A DNA stretch of 64,000 nucleotides from Escarpia spicata. Its lineage: Eukaryota; Annelida; Polychaeta; Sabellida; Siboglinidae. Of this stretch, positions 1-11,134 are shown in pieces. The DNA lies in NCBI GenBank assembly GCA_963995525.1, contig OZ023209.1, forward strand, positions 37,060,116-37,124,115. The letters run 5' to 3'. A model generated the notes under the pieces. It saw only the letters and a program-made list of their open reading frames with translations, was not told the origin of the DNA and searched no databases. Position 1 is the stretch's first letter, and the number at the start of each line of letters is the position of its first letter. A program made the position numbers and the translations under genes.

Positions 1-860
1 GTTTAACTCTAAATGTCTATAATACATTGAGAATGTACATTGTACACAATATTTGCTGGGGGAAAATAAACAGGAAGTCATTGACTTGTATGTACGTTTA
101 CCTCTGACATGCATATTTAGACATTATAGTTACGTTTATTGAACTTGATATTCATCTACTTTAGCAATCATAATTGATATCATGTAATGGAAGGTATTCA
201 TGTTCAATATTTAAAGTATATAGTAAGTGTACATGTTAACACATATGGTTGTTATCATAATTGCAGAATTATATTTGTTGATGATTTTACTTAGATTTCT
301 ATAACCAGATATTTATTAAATAAAAGGTTCTTGCATTTACACTTAGAAGCGATCATAGAAGTAGTAGTTTTTAAATGATCAAAGAGAATTCCATAATCGC
401 ACTCCATTTACACAGAGACATTGATCGCATGGTGGAACAGATACTTTATTGCTCTAAGTTATGATTAGCTCCCATTAAATATGCTGTTTCCCATCTAGTA
501 AACAAACACTGAATGTTTGATGGCAAACAGCTATAGTAAGCATTGTACATAAATAATAACGTTTTCAATTCTATAACATCTGGACATTTTAGAACATGTA
601 ATTGTTGGAAAAGTTGGACCGTATGCACCATATATAATGCGGATTACTTTTTTGTAATAAGAAAATACAGTTAGTCAGGTTTGTGTTCCCCCATATCTTT
701 GCACAGTAATTTAAATACGAAAAAAAAAACAACTATATAAAATACACCTATTATTCCTATCAAGCAGATGACTGCATCTATGCATTATTGCTGTACTTTT
801 TTGAAAGCTTTGATTGTACGTATTTTATATGAACTTTCCAATTTACAGATCATCAATAAA
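1..860. other. AT-rich flank, no gene seen
   Basis: I see no exon-like or transposon-like reading frame here. The short open frames are in AT-rich sequence with no recognisable motif. The right edge (861-866, CACACC) is the left target-site duplication of the Polinton that follows. Confidence 0.5.
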
Positions 861-866
861 CACACC

Positions 867-1042
867 AGTAGTTAAAAAGAGGACTTCAATGCTTAAATTA
901 GGATCCATAAATTCAGGGACTATAAATGCTGACTCAGTAGTTCCGGTTAGTGAACGCCCCATGGCGACTGTTGCCTTACTTCCGGTGATATTGTTACATC
1001 CTTAGTTATCGCCCACCCTAGTGAGCGGTGGTGGACCTCCTC

Positions 1043-1087
<45 letters not shown>

Positions 1088-1172
1088 TCGCGCGCGCGCG
1101 CGCGCGTATGTGTAAGGGAGGACGGAGTGGTGGACGGCTGATGACCGCCTCTTATCGGGTATATCATCTGTG
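867..1172 (+). repeat. Left terminal inverted repeat of the Polinton
   Basis: The first 180 bp match the reverse complement of 7468-7647 at about 90% identity, starting AGTAGTTAA and including TTATCGCCCACCCTA. After a TG/CG microsatellite the match resumes around GGACGGCTGATGACC (about 1131-1145) and ends near 1172. Confidence 0.85.
1045..1106 (+). repeat. (TG)n followed by (CG)n microsatellite
   Basis: About 20 TG dinucleotides (1045-1084) run directly into about 11 CG dinucleotides. They sit inside the left Polinton terminal repeat. The right terminal repeat has only short GTGC-type runs at the same place, so this copy expanded after insertion. Alternating purine-pyrimidine sequence of this kind can adopt Z-DNA. 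Confidence 0.9.
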
Positions 1173-1385
1173 AAAACCATATTTGAAAGTTTTTTCACAT
1201 TTTAATCTTCGTCCGTCTCATACCCAGAATCAGGTTCGGCACTACGTAATATCCACCATTGCACTGGTGGTAGTGGTGGCACAGGCAGTGGGAGGCCGTT
1301 TAGCCTCTCTTTCATGACGTCTATGAAGACATTTCTCCCACAGCACTTGTTGCATTCTTTCAAAACTGAAACAGGTAATTAGAAA

Positions 1386-1960
1386 AAAGTCTATACTTTT
1401 AAAGCTTGAACATCAAAGTATTTTCTTTCACAAAATACACTTAAAAATCGAGTTTACAAAACACTTACGTAAATGCACTCAACATCTGTTTATAGTCATG
1501 AGAGTTACATTCACAACAAAGAAATTACTGAAACAGTTGGTAATTACAAATGACAAACGCATACCTTTAAACCTTGAACATCAAGGCATTTTCTTTCAAC
1601 GACTTTTGCTTACACATCAAAATTTTGTTTATAAAACACTTGCGTAACAATACAGTGCAGGAAGGAGGAATGCACTCAATATATGTTTACGATCATGAAA
1701 CTTGCTTGGACAACAAAGAGATTACAGACACGGTTGGTAATGACAAATTACATGTTTTCATCACACACGCACACGCTTTTGAATGAGTCGTGCCATCCAT
1801 CCACCGTACTACTATACAGAAATATCCAACCCGAATCAATGAATAAAGTATTGGACAAAGAGATTACAGAAACGGTTGGTAAAACAAATCACTACTCGTT
1901 GTGTCATTCTTCACATCTGGTTTTCATAACCTACTGTGTGCGAGCGCACTCGTGTTTTGA
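1386..1960 (+). repeat. Degenerate ~170-190 bp subterminal tandem repeats in the Polinton
   Basis: Two to three imperfect units share the landmarks CTTGAACATCAA, TTTATAAAACACTTGCG, ACAACAAAGAGATTACAGA and ACGGTTGGTAA. Landmark copies fall near 1405 and 1575, 1460 and 1627, 1517 and 1712, and 1855. They lie just inside the left terminal repeat and contain no coding frame. Confidence 0.7.
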
Positions 1961-2569
1961 ATGAGCCTTTCCCCCTATGTAGACTTTAAAAACGCACAGC
2001 CAGGCTGCTAAGATTAACACACATTTTGAGGAATATGGGTTTTAGTCATCATTATAAATTTGAATCAATAAATAGGTTAATGATATCAATGAATAAATTA
2101 TTGGACTTTAATAAAACATCATTAATTATAGAAATAGAACTCATTTTTCATGGCCATCCTCGTCATAATTCTCTTCTTGTTCTTTTTCTTTGTCTTCATT
2201 TATCCAAAAGTCTTCATGCACACAGAAATTAAATGCCTTACTATAAAGTTTACGATGATCAGCCATCTTCCCACAATTTCAAATGTCAGTTGTGAAAACC
2301 ATTTTCGTCGCACAACACCACTGTAACCAGGCAACGCGATGGACTTTGGGAGAGTGAGATAATTCAAAACAATAGAGTAACGATGCTTTATCAGGTACAT
2401 ATATGCTGGGCAACCCTGGTGGTATTGGGTAACAATTAATTCGACTGATTATCAAATACAAATACGTCGGGACATTCTTGCTTCACCGTGTGTCATTAAT
2501 TAAATTACAACGAACGTGATGTTTTATTTGTTGTTGGAAATGGACTGTGTTGCATTAATGATTTGCTAT

Positions 2570-2730
2570 TACCGACCGTTTTTGTAATCTCTTTGTAGTT
2601 CAACCATCACGATGATAACCAGATGTTCTGTTTTGGTTATGCAAGTGTTTTATAAACTAAATTTTGATTCGTGAGCAAAAGTCTTTGTCTGAAACAAAAT
2701 TCTTTGATCATCAAGGTTTGCAATCTGGTC
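2570..2730 (-). repeat. Inverted copy of the Polinton subterminal repeat
   Basis: Read on the minus strand, this stretch matches the 1557-1745 unit: CCTTGATGATCAA, then TTTATAAAACACTTGCATAA, then CTACAAAGAGATTACAAAAACGGT. It is the same subterminal family in opposite orientation, about 0.85 kb further in. Confidence 0.65.
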
Positions 2731-2838
2731 GTTTGGTATACAAGGTCAAAGGGCTTCAACGCTCTGATGTGAACCGTCCATATAAAGCGCGTGTACACAT
2801 GCTTGTGTCAGTGCTTCCTTGTCAACGAACACAACGCG

Positions 2839-2956
<118 letters not shown>

Positions 2957-3226
2957 ATAACGACACAGCAGGCGCAAGAAACTATGACTTTGGAGAAAGC
3001 GGTAAGTGGAAATTATGTTTTCAACCGTCCCTTCACAATTGTTACTTTTGCAAGGCAGGACAAATTTGTTTTTATCCGTCTTGTATACATTGCAATCGAA
3101 AGGTCAAAAGATAGATGGAAAAGGTTACACCTGTAGCTTTCACAAACATCAAATCTTATCCATGTAAGATTTTTTACCGAAAATTAGACAGACGAAATAA
3201 CCTCGTCAGACACGTTCGATTCGGGT

Positions 3227-3463
3227 GTGCTGACGTCACCGAGCCACCGTTACCCAAGTGCTCGAAATTGCAACAAGACCGGGTGCGATGAAGATCCCAT
3301 CGAACTTCCGCCTCAACGTTCCTTCGCCGACAATCTGTCGACGGATCTTCTTGATGTTGTACGACAGCATTGGTCAACCATCAGAACTCGAGTGACACAC
3401 CTCATCACGCAGTCACGGATTCGTTCTAAGGAACAAGACCACATGAATATTCAAGTACTATAA
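3227..3463 (+). other. Open frame in Polinton, unrecognised
   Basis: A 78-codon frame just upstream of the ATPase remnant, with GC content like the other Polinton genes. It could be the decayed N-terminal half of the ATPase or another Polinton gene. I see no Walker A motif in it, so I do not assign a function. Confidence 0.25.
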
Positions 3464-3528
3464 TTCTACTTGTAACTGATGCGCACGCAACCTCGAAGTA
3501 CTCGGTCTCATAACCAACATCGATACCT

Positions 3529-4047
3529 TTGTATAAAGCATCCGTCAAACCGACGTCTTGCACTGGGCAATCAATCCAAGTTCAGAACGTCCAGTTCGAA
3601 AAAGGGTTACCGAGCGAGAGCTTGTTCAACGCGTCGACGATGAACCTCGTGGTCATAGACGATCGGATGGCGGAAACGGACGAAAGGGTCACGACCTTGT
3701 TCACAACAAAATTATCACAAGAATATGTCTGTACTCTATCTCGTGCAGAAACTGTTTCCAAAAAACAAGGATAGTCGCACCATCAGTCTGAACTCTCAAT
3801 AGATATGGTGGTTTTCAAGAATCCTCGCGATGCGTCACAGATAGGTCACTTTGTGCGACAGATGTATCCAGGGCGCATAACCTTTGTACAAAATGCTTTC
3901 AAAGACGCAACGTCGGTACGGTACGATTATCCATTGGTCGATCTCAAACAGGACACGAGCGAAGATATGCGTCTGCGCACGGCCATCTTTCCAGGCGATG
4001 GTGTTAAGTACGTGTACCTTCCGCGCCTCGTCTGTTCATTTATATGA
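3529..4047 (+). pseudogene. Polinton packaging ATPase (FtsK/HerA type), C-terminal remnant
   Basis: Two frames form one broken gene: 3529-3774 and 3805-4047. The first has a hydrophobic strand ending in two aspartates (LVVIDD, about 3641-3660), consistent with a Walker B motif. The second begins VVFKNPRDASQIGHF, a conserved segment after Walker B in Polinton and adintovirus-type genome-packaging ATPases. Such enzymes pump DNA into the preformed capsid. The N-terminal half with the Walker A loop is missing or unreadable, and a frameshift with a stop separates the two frames near 3775-3804. It is followed by the small basic protein remnant, a usual neighbour. Family call from motifs and context; non-functional by inference. 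Confidence 0.65.
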
Positions 4048-4159
4048 TGTCTGAGCTCGTGAAGAGACATATTCTCTGTATATAGGCGTTGAATAGATAC
4101 AAGAGAACGAAATTGAGGAGAGCCATCATTGCCAACGCCGACGCTATCTTCTTTGCGGA

Positions 4160-4585
4160 TTGGCCGAGTGCGTCTACAACATACTGAACAAGAACGTTCC
4201 CTTAACTCCGATACAGAGGCGCCGCCTGCGAATGTACCGAACGAAAATACGCGATTTGGAACGAAGAGGCGTGCCGGCGGCCAGGAGACGTCAAATCGTG
4301 CTAGAAAATAACATGGTTGGCGAAGGACAGAACAACTCAGTGATATCATGCTACCCTTGGAATTGGTGGGTAACTTTGCCAGGAGATGCTACACGGCATA
4401 CAACAGGCAATGAAAACTCCCCTTCCGGTCCACGATCGGTAGGTAGCGCAAGCAGGTTGGACACCCCTCGCTCGTCGACAGATGGAACGATCGATACTCA
4501 TCCCACTGTCGAAAGAACGAAAGACTTTATTGGCCGAATGGGAGACGTTTTAAAGCGGGTGCGTAAAGAAACGATTGCACAATGA
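4160..4585 (+). pseudogene. Polinton small basic virion-type protein remnant
   Basis: A frame open for 141 codons. Its first 40 residues are strongly basic (VPLTPIQRRRLR at about residues 14-25, then a second Arg-rich stretch ending AARRRQI). The remainder is low-complexity Ser/Thr/Gly sequence that looks like decayed DNA still in frame. Short Arg/Lys-rich proteins of this kind sit beside capsid genes in Polintons and adintoviruses and are thought to be DNA-condensing core proteins. There is no ATG at the start: the frame opens at TTG, and the expected upstream residues (4100-4160) lie in another frame. I read it as a degenerate gene. The role is inferred from composition and neighbours. Confidence 0.5.
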
Positions 4586-4849
4586 CGGACGATCCACAGG
4601 GTAAGCATCGTTCCGTTATGGTTGCATTGATTTGTAGTCTATTTTATACCATCACGGACAACATCCTAATATATCTTATCGGACAGGTATCATGGTTTCG
4701 TTAGGATATCGGTCTGTCGTTATCGTTGAAGGTGTAGTGGTGTGTTCTAGTGTACGTTGGCGTACTCGTCACGCTTCATCATCAAGAAACGGACTGTGGA
4801 AGCAGCAACGCATCGGAAGTATTTTAGTCTTTCACGATGGTTCAGCAAA

Positions 4850-5290
4850 CCAAGTTCAATACGGTGTACTTCGATCCGTACTTCGGTCCGTCAAAGGTTG
4901 GACGTTATGGCGTGTACAGAGGAAAGTTGTCGAACGCCTATACCGTACACAAACTGGTGTGAACTCGTTTCAAGAGACGATGCGTTGTCGTGGGCGGACG
5001 GAACCAACAGTGGCAGGCCGATCTCGTCGATATGTCCAGTGTGAAAAAAGACAAAGAACGGTACGACTTTTCTACTCACGGTAATCAACGTCTTCTCGAA
5101 AGTCGCCCGGTGTGTTCCGTTGAAAAACAAGTCGTCGGTGTCGTTGGTGAGGGCGCTGGACGGTCTGTTCACCGATGACGACTATCGACCAATGACGTTG
5201 CAGACCGATAAAGGACTCGAATTCTTGAATCACGGCGTTCAAGGACTTTTGAAAAAGGACGGCATCCATCACGTATGGGACTCACTCCGA
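4850..5290 (+). pseudogene. Polinton retroviral-like integrase, core-domain remnant
   Basis: Three frames together cover part of an rve-type integrase core. The segment WQADLVDMSSVKK (about 5010-5050) carries the first catalytic Asp. After a frameshift near 5050-5060, the frame TTFLLTVINVFSKVARCVP continues to LQTDKGLEFL (about 5200-5230) with the second Asp. The region with the third acidic residue is lost: the reading breaks at about 5285, where a different gene fragment begins. In an intact Polinton this enzyme inserts the linear element and makes the 6-bp duplications seen at 861 and 7648. At least two frameshifts and a stop make it non-functional. Confidence 0.72.
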
Positions 5291-5565
5291 ATAGTATGAT
5301 CGAGCAAGGGTATTACTACAAAGCGAATCAATTGATATGCGCCATGAACAAGGCGCTGATGAAGATATTGACGGACAGGGCCAAGGCGAAATTGAGCTAC
5401 AGCGATATATCTCAAAGTGTGAACATTTTCGATCACGTCCAATACGTGCCTCTCTTGTGCAAAGAGTTCGGGATGATAGAGACCGATGTAATAGACAATA
5501 CCGGACTACGCGTGCCATTCGGGCTCGGTAAGGTGACGATGACACTTCATTTCCGACGACGATAG
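5275..5565 (+). pseudogene. Polinton gene fragment, possibly virion-associated
   Basis: A 96-codon frame that abuts the integrase remnant. It contains SMIEQGYYYKANQLICAMN and a later segment with LCKEFGM. The aromatic-rich YYY motif followed by an amphipathic segment resembles uncharacterised Polinton structural genes, but I cannot name it. It seems to have been joined to the integrase by a deletion, since no spacer remains. It is followed 16 bp later by the next ORF. Confidence 0.35.
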
Positions 5566-5581
5566 ACGGACTGTTCTAAAG

Positions 5582-5850
5582 ATGAATTACAACAACTACG
5601 CTCGCCAAGCGGGTGGTGCTCTTCCCTATTTTGCAGGTAACCAATACCAACGAGGTCACGGACTAGGAAGTCTCTTCGGAGGACTACTGCACAGCGTTAT
5701 GCTGCTAATCAAGAGAGGTTCCGTGGCGTTGGGAAAGGGAGCGTTGAAGATCGGCGTGCTCATAGCCGACGACGTCTTGTCCGGACAGAACATCAAAACG
5801 GCGACCAGACGACGCGTCACGACTGTGGCACAAGGACACGGTCAATCGCA
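5582..5850 (+). pseudogene. Polinton small Gly-rich virion protein (adenovirus pVI-like), 5' part
   Basis: Starts at a true ATG. The N-terminal 90 residues are Gly/Ala/Leu-rich with an amphipathic core (LGSLFGGLLHSVMLL, about residues 24-38) and Lys/Arg clusters. This composition is typical of the membrane-active minor capsid proteins of adenoviruses and Polintons. The frame stays open to 5980, but the codons after about 5850 no longer look like the family. There a different frame opens with the capsid-like protein, so a deletion appears to fuse the two genes. Identification is by composition and position next to the capsid gene. Confidence 0.45.
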
Positions 5851-6702
5851 TGGAGGCCGTCGAGATCGTCGCTGGAGACACGGCCAACGCGGGTTTCGTG
5901 GCTCAACGAGAAAAGATCATCCGGAGACGTATCATCGACATGATGGGTCGTCTCCTCGTGGACCTGTTCCCGCAGGATAAATTCCTCATCAACGGTGTCG
6001 AGGGGAAGATACGACTGGTACGCAGCAAGAAGTCGTTCGCGATCATGGCCGACGGAGGCAACCCCGACTACAAGATCAAGATCGTCAACGCCACCTTGTT
6101 CGTAAAGAAGGCAACTCTGAATCCCACCGTGCAGATGGCACACATCAAAGCCACTGAGAAGAGCACGACCATGTATCCGATGCGTCCCGTTGATTGCAAG
6201 GTCTACTCCATTCCAGCGGGAACCCAGTGACGCACACGCACGTCTCGTGCTGTGCTGCATCGATAACGACGCGTACAACGGGTCGTTCGAGAAGAACCCG
6301 TTCCACGCCAAGCACAATGACATCAACTTCCTCGCCGTGTACGTGGACGGACGACAGATACCCTCCAAAACTTTCCAACCAAATTTCGTCAGAAGCTACC
6401 TCAACCTGTTTACCTCGACCGGTGAGGTGTGGCAGGACGAAGGGAACGGACTGTCTCGCGCCGACTTCCGACATGGCTACACCTTCTTCGGTTTGGATCT
6501 CATCCCCGACGCGAGCGACGGCGCCTTCTTCCATATGATACAAAAGGGCAACGGTATGAGTGACGAACACGGCGGATATTTCTGCTCGTACGAACTGCCG
6601 CCGCCACACTTCGAGTTCAGCAGCTTTATGAATAGACATTGCGCTGAATGGACTCATAATTCCAAGATACTTCAGGGTCCTCTGTCTAACGTTTGCGAAT
6701 AA
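5850..6702 (+). pseudogene. Polinton capsid-like protein (F54H12.2-like family), truncated and frameshifted
   Basis: Frame A (5850-6230) and frame B (about 6235-6702) are consecutive parts of one protein of the widespread F54H12.2-like family of invertebrate genomes. I believe this family is the Polinton double-jelly-roll major capsid protein. Recognisable segments are DKFLINGVEGKIRLVRSKK and LFVKKATLNP in frame A, then FEKNPFHAKHNDINFLAVYV and FRHGYTFFGLDL in frame B. The N-terminal third is absent, and a small deletion with a frameshift at about 6228-6240 separates the frames. Both parts are GC-rich, unlike the AT-rich flanks. The copy cannot encode a working capsid. The family match is strong; the capsid role is inferred from Polinton literature. 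Confidence 0.72.
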
Positions 6703-7029
6703 TATTGTGTCGCTTATATCATGGTTCGCTGTCACGGCTTTTCAATGAAGTCTTTTGTGAATGATTTCGGTACTGATTTGATGGCAAACGTTTGCCGTAT
6801 GTTTGATTGCTTAAACAGTTAAGACAAGGTACACTGTAGTACCGTGTTTTGGCACTGATTAATATGTAAGTACTGTTTGTTTTTATGTTTACTTTCGACG
6901 TCGATTGTATATAGTATAGCTTTGTTTTGTGAGTAATTTCGGTAGTTTGATATGTGTTGCTTGCTTCGGTATTGATAGGCATCGAGTTTAATTGACAACA
7001 AGGTATGATGATGATCGTCATCAATTGAG
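6703..7029. other. Polinton 3' non-coding stretch
   Basis: AT-rich sequence between the capsid-like remnant and the subterminal repeats. I see no gene in it. Confidence 0.4.
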
Positions 7030-7190
7030 CAGATGGCACGATGATCAAACACCCGTAAGCTCTGACCACTGGCGTGGTGATAAAACACTCGTAAGTCATA
7101 TCATGCATGCACGAGCCAATGGCTTGGTGATAATCACCCGTAAGCTCTGAACGCTGGCGCGGTGGTCAAACATCTGCAAGTCACGTCAGT
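7030..7190 (+). repeat. Imperfect ~35-50 bp tandem repeats in Polinton right arm
   Basis: About four units are built around GGTGATAAAACACTCGTAAG and CACCCGTAAGCTCTGA with GGCGTGG or GGCTTGG spacers. They lie just inside the right terminal repeat. Confidence 0.65.
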
Positions 7191-7271
7191 ATCTGCTTGT
7201 ATCTTTGGTCAATAAAATACGTGTGCACTCATACTTTACCGTGTTTTTTTCGTTTTTTGAAACACATGCAT

Positions 7272-7647
7272 GCACACACGATTATATTCCCGGTAAGAGG
7301 TGGTCATCAGCCGTCCACCACTCCGTCCTTCCTTACACGCACGCACACCCACTAAGAGGAAGTTTAGTTTTGTTCGTTTTTTCATAAACACACGCATGTA
7401 CATACGATGTTTTACCCGATAAGTGGCGGCCATTAGCCGTCCACCCTTACACACACACGCACGCACGCATGCTAACAGGAGGTCCACCACCACTCAATAG
7501 GGTGGGCGATAACTAAGGATGTAACAACATCACTGGAAGTAAGGCAACAGTCGCTAGGGGCGCTCTCTAACCGGAACTGAGTCAGCATTTATAGTCCCTG
7601 AATTTACTGCTCCTAATTTAAGCATTGAAGTCCTCTTCTTAACTACT
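7272..7647 (-). repeat. Right terminal inverted repeat of the Polinton
   Basis: The reverse complement matches 867-1172. Compared with the left repeat, it carries an internal duplication of a roughly 100-bp block. The GGACGGCT...CTTATCGGG module occurs twice, around 7295-7345 and 7410-7460, and once on the left. It ends ...TTAACTACT at 7647, followed by CAAACC. Confidence 0.83.
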
Positions 7648-7849
7648 CAAACCAAAATCCTTGGTGACCTTTACTCTTTTGATATTAACATTTCGGATTT
7701 TTATATTAACATATTTTTTTAGTATACATTATATATATATTTCCAAATAACATATCATTGGTTTTTATATATGTTTAGACTTAACTTAATTACTGCAAAC
7801 CATGTAGACGTTTTGTCCAGCACGTTACATACTGTTTCATTTAGTCTAT

Positions 7850-8400
7850 TGATATTACTATTTGCATAAAAAGATACGAGTATCGTCTGCAAAGAGAATG
7901 TATGTTACAAGATTACACATATCATTAAAGTATAGAATAAATAGTTTGGGGCCAAAAGTTGAACCTTGGGAGGCATGACATGAGATAATGCGAACATTAT
8001 AATTACATTTGTCAATAGACACAACGTGTTTTCTGTTTTCAAGATAACTATTTAGCCACTTAAATGCCACATCGCCAAGAAATAATTTGTTTATATAACA
8101 GTTGGTGATTGACCGTGTCAAATGCCTTTTTAATCGATAACAACACCAATAGCATACTTTTTCACATGCAATGATTGGGCTATTCCAACAAATAGATCAT
8201 TAGTGCGTGACATGTCGACATATTTTGTTGAAATCCATATTGGCTTTAGTTTATCAATTTGTGTTAGGTAATAAAACTATCTAAGCGAGAACAAAACAAT
8301 TTTTGTAATATTTTAGAAAACTGTGGTAACAGTGAAACAGGCCTATAATTAATGCACATATACTTATCCCCAGACTTAAAGAGTGGGATGACTTGCTATT
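7850..8400 (-). mobile_element. Non-LTR retrotransposon fragment, RT palm region
   Basis: The minus-strand frame 8121-7858 carries two reverse-transcriptase landmarks in order. ASQGSTFGPKLFILYFND resembles the conserved QGS-x-LGPLLF block, and ILFADDTRIF is the FADD active-site box. Sequence up to about 8400 continues the palm domain in broken frames. The element is truncated at both ends and abuts the next LINE in the opposite orientation. The clade (jockey/CR1-like) is a guess from the motif spelling. Confidence 0.7.
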
Positions 8401-8444
8401 TTTATTTTCTCTGTGATATATTTTGCAATAGAGTTCATACATTT

Positions 8445-10729
8445 TTTGATCAAATGCTTTCTCTTGATAACCCGTTCAACTTGTAATAATATCCAAGCAC
8501 CTACTGTTACAGATGGGTTATCAGACCACCATACTGTCATTGCCAATATTAACGGTTCTATAGCCCCTTTACAATCGAAACACAATATGTCTTATAGAGC
8601 CATTCATAGGATTGACATTACAGCTTTAATGGCTGATATCCTTATATCTGACCTTATCACAGATCCAAAAAAACATCTATCTGACTTATATAAACAGTAC
8701 TGTCAAGTACTCAATGCATTACTTGACAAACAGGCACCTATAAAATCTAAATGGGTGTCAGAAAGGCCACCGGCTGCATGGATGACTTCCGAAATTAAAA
8801 AGCTGAAAGGCGTCGCCGTTATTTAGAGCGTATATGGCGCAAATCACGCTCGCCATTAGATAGATCGCGTTATTCTAAGCAATGTCACCTCTGTAACAGA
8901 CAAATGGCTAAAGCTAAATCAGATTATTTTACAAATATGGTCATAAATAAGTCTGATAATCCGCGTCAGTTATGGAACTGCATCAATAACATTCTACACA
9001 GACGGCCTACTCCATCGCTACCTGATCATGTGTCAATTAAGTCTCTATGTGATTCGTTCTCTAGTCACTTCAAGAATAAAATCAGTATTATTCGTTCTGC
9101 TTTCCCACATCATAATATAAGCAATAGCAGTGTGGACTTTCCACAAAAGTTAATTCTCAACTTGTATCATTTGAACCTGCAACAGTTGATGAAGTTAGGA
9201 AAATAATTATGTCCTCCCCAAATAATTCTTGTGCACTTGATCCATTTCCAACAATACTGCTAAAAGCATGTCTCGATACACTAATTGGACCTATAGCAAA
9301 TATTATAAATGCATCACTTTGCTCTGGCTGTTTTCCTGATGATTTTAAATACGCCCATGCCACACCACTTCTTAAGAAGTCATCTCTGCCTAAACAAGAC
9401 CTAAACAGTTATAGACCTATTTCTAATCTCAGCTTCATTTCCAAAATACTAGAAAAGGTTGTATCAAGTCGTCTAAGGTCTCACATTAGCACAAATGTCT
9501 TAACTAATGTGTCACAATCAGCATATAGGCAGTTTCATTCTACAGAGACTGCCCTCTTAAAGGTTCATAATGACATTAACTTGAACATTAATAATGGTAA
9601 AGTGACTGCACTTACCTTACTAGATCTCTCTGCCGCGTTTGACACAATTGATCACAGCATTCTCACTGAATGCCTATTAAAGTGGTACGGCATAGCTGGC
9701 ACAGCTCTAAGCTGGTTTTCTTCGTATCTAACTGATAGATACCAAACTATAAAGATTGGGAACTGCTTTTCAGCTGCACTGCCGGCTTTATTTGGTGTTC
9801 CCCAGGTTTCTGTTCTTGGGCCTTTGCTTTTTACTCTTTACACCACGCCACTAAGCTCTGTTATACAAAGACATAACTTAGATCATCATCTTTATGCTGA
9901 AGATACTCAGATCTACATTTCGTTGGCTACCCCGGATACAAATCGCTCCCTTAACCAACTAAGTGATTGCCTTCAAGATATCTTCCACTGGATGACTGAC
10001 AGCAAGTTGAAATTAAATGCAAATAAAACTGAATTGATCATTATTGGTACTCCAATGCAGCGTTGTAAACTAGATGTTGTTTTCCCTACGCGTATTTTGA
10101 ATCAGTATATCACGCCAGCAACCTCGGTGCGGAATCTAGGAGTGATCTTTGATAGTAACTTCAATTTCCGACAACACATATCTCAAACATGTCGCTGCTG
10201 TTTTTATCATATTCGTGATCTTCGCCGTATTCGCTGGTATATGTCATTTTCTGTTGCTAAGACTATTGCAACAGCGCTTGTTAGACATTGCAATTCTCTC
10301 CTTTATAATATCGCTAGCAAGGATATCACAAAACTTCAGCGTGTCCAAAATTGTCTAGCAAGAGTAGTTACAAGATCTCCTCGTTTTTCTCGCTCTGTAC
10401 CACTTTTGAAGTCTTTGCATTGGCTTCCTGTACGATATCGTATAATATTTAAGATCTGTACCATTACATACCAGGCACTGTCCAATAAGCAACCATCTTA
10501 TTTGCATTTATTGCTTACTCCTGTAAGAAAACCTATCCAGCTTCGATCATCTAGTTCTGACCTACTTTTTGTTCCTAGAGTCAACACTAACATTGGAACT
10601 AGGGCTTTTTCTGTTGCTGCACCAACTCTTTGGAATATGCTTCCTCTTAGTGTTAGATCAGTTGAAAATATTACAAAATTCCGTCGTCATTTAAAAACGT
10701 ATCTTTACAACCTTGCTTATCCAACGTAG
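8445..10729 (+). mobile_element. CR1/L2-like LINE, endonuclease C-terminus and reverse transcriptase, inactive
   Basis: The frame 8413-8826 contains the end of an APE-type endonuclease (LSDHHTVIANI). After frameshifts near 8815 and 9205, a 506-codon frame (9209-10729) covers the whole RT and C-terminal region: SSPNNSCALDPFPT, LNSYRPISNL, LLDLSAAFDTIDH, GVPQVSVLGPLLF, then LYAEDTQIY, and a C-terminal AAPTLWNMLPLSVRS tail. Two hallmark residues are altered. The active-site box reads AED instead of ADD, and the conserved GSVLGP Gly reads Val, so this copy cannot transpose. The 5' end is truncated at about 8445. The 3' untranslated end is lost after about 10765, where a minisatellite follows. Fragments of the same family recur at 41956-42416 and 59751-59815. 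Confidence 0.88.
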
Positions 10730-10839
10730 CTCCCTAGCGCCTTGACCCATCTGTTGACACCTGGGAAACTACTTATGGATTTTATGATGGCCGAGAAGGG
10801 CCATCGCGTTTTTGTGTGGCAACCTGCAGCGCCATGGGG

Positions 10840-11043
10840 CGATGATGCGATGGGCGATGCGATGAGCGATGCGCGAAGCGATGGGCGATGCGATGGACGA
10901 TGCGCGATGCGATGCGCGATGCGATGGACGATACGCGATGCGATGCGCGATGCGATGGACAATGCGCGATGCGATGGGCGATGCGATGCGCGATGCGATA
11001 CGCGATACGATGCGCGATGCGATACGCGATGCGCGATGCGATG
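10840..11043 (+). repeat. GC-rich minisatellite, GCGATGCGAT-type unit
   Basis: About 200 bp of variants of a 10-bp core (GCGATGCGAT and GCGATGGACGAT). All frames through it are open on both strands, which gives Asp-Ala-Arg-Cys-like or His-Arg-Ile-Ala-like pseudo-proteins. It sits where the LINE 3' end should be and is much richer in CpG than its surroundings. Confidence 0.9.
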
Positions 11044-11134
11044 GTATACATTATAAAGATGCCGCAATGAGCATGCGTACGCCGAAAACGAGACTTAGGC
11101 AGCCATTTTTATTTATTTGTATTAAACACATTTC

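Noticed and set aside
4890..5272. Minus-strand frames opposite the Polinton genes
   Set aside because: They mirror the plus-strand integrase remnant and carry no motif of their own.
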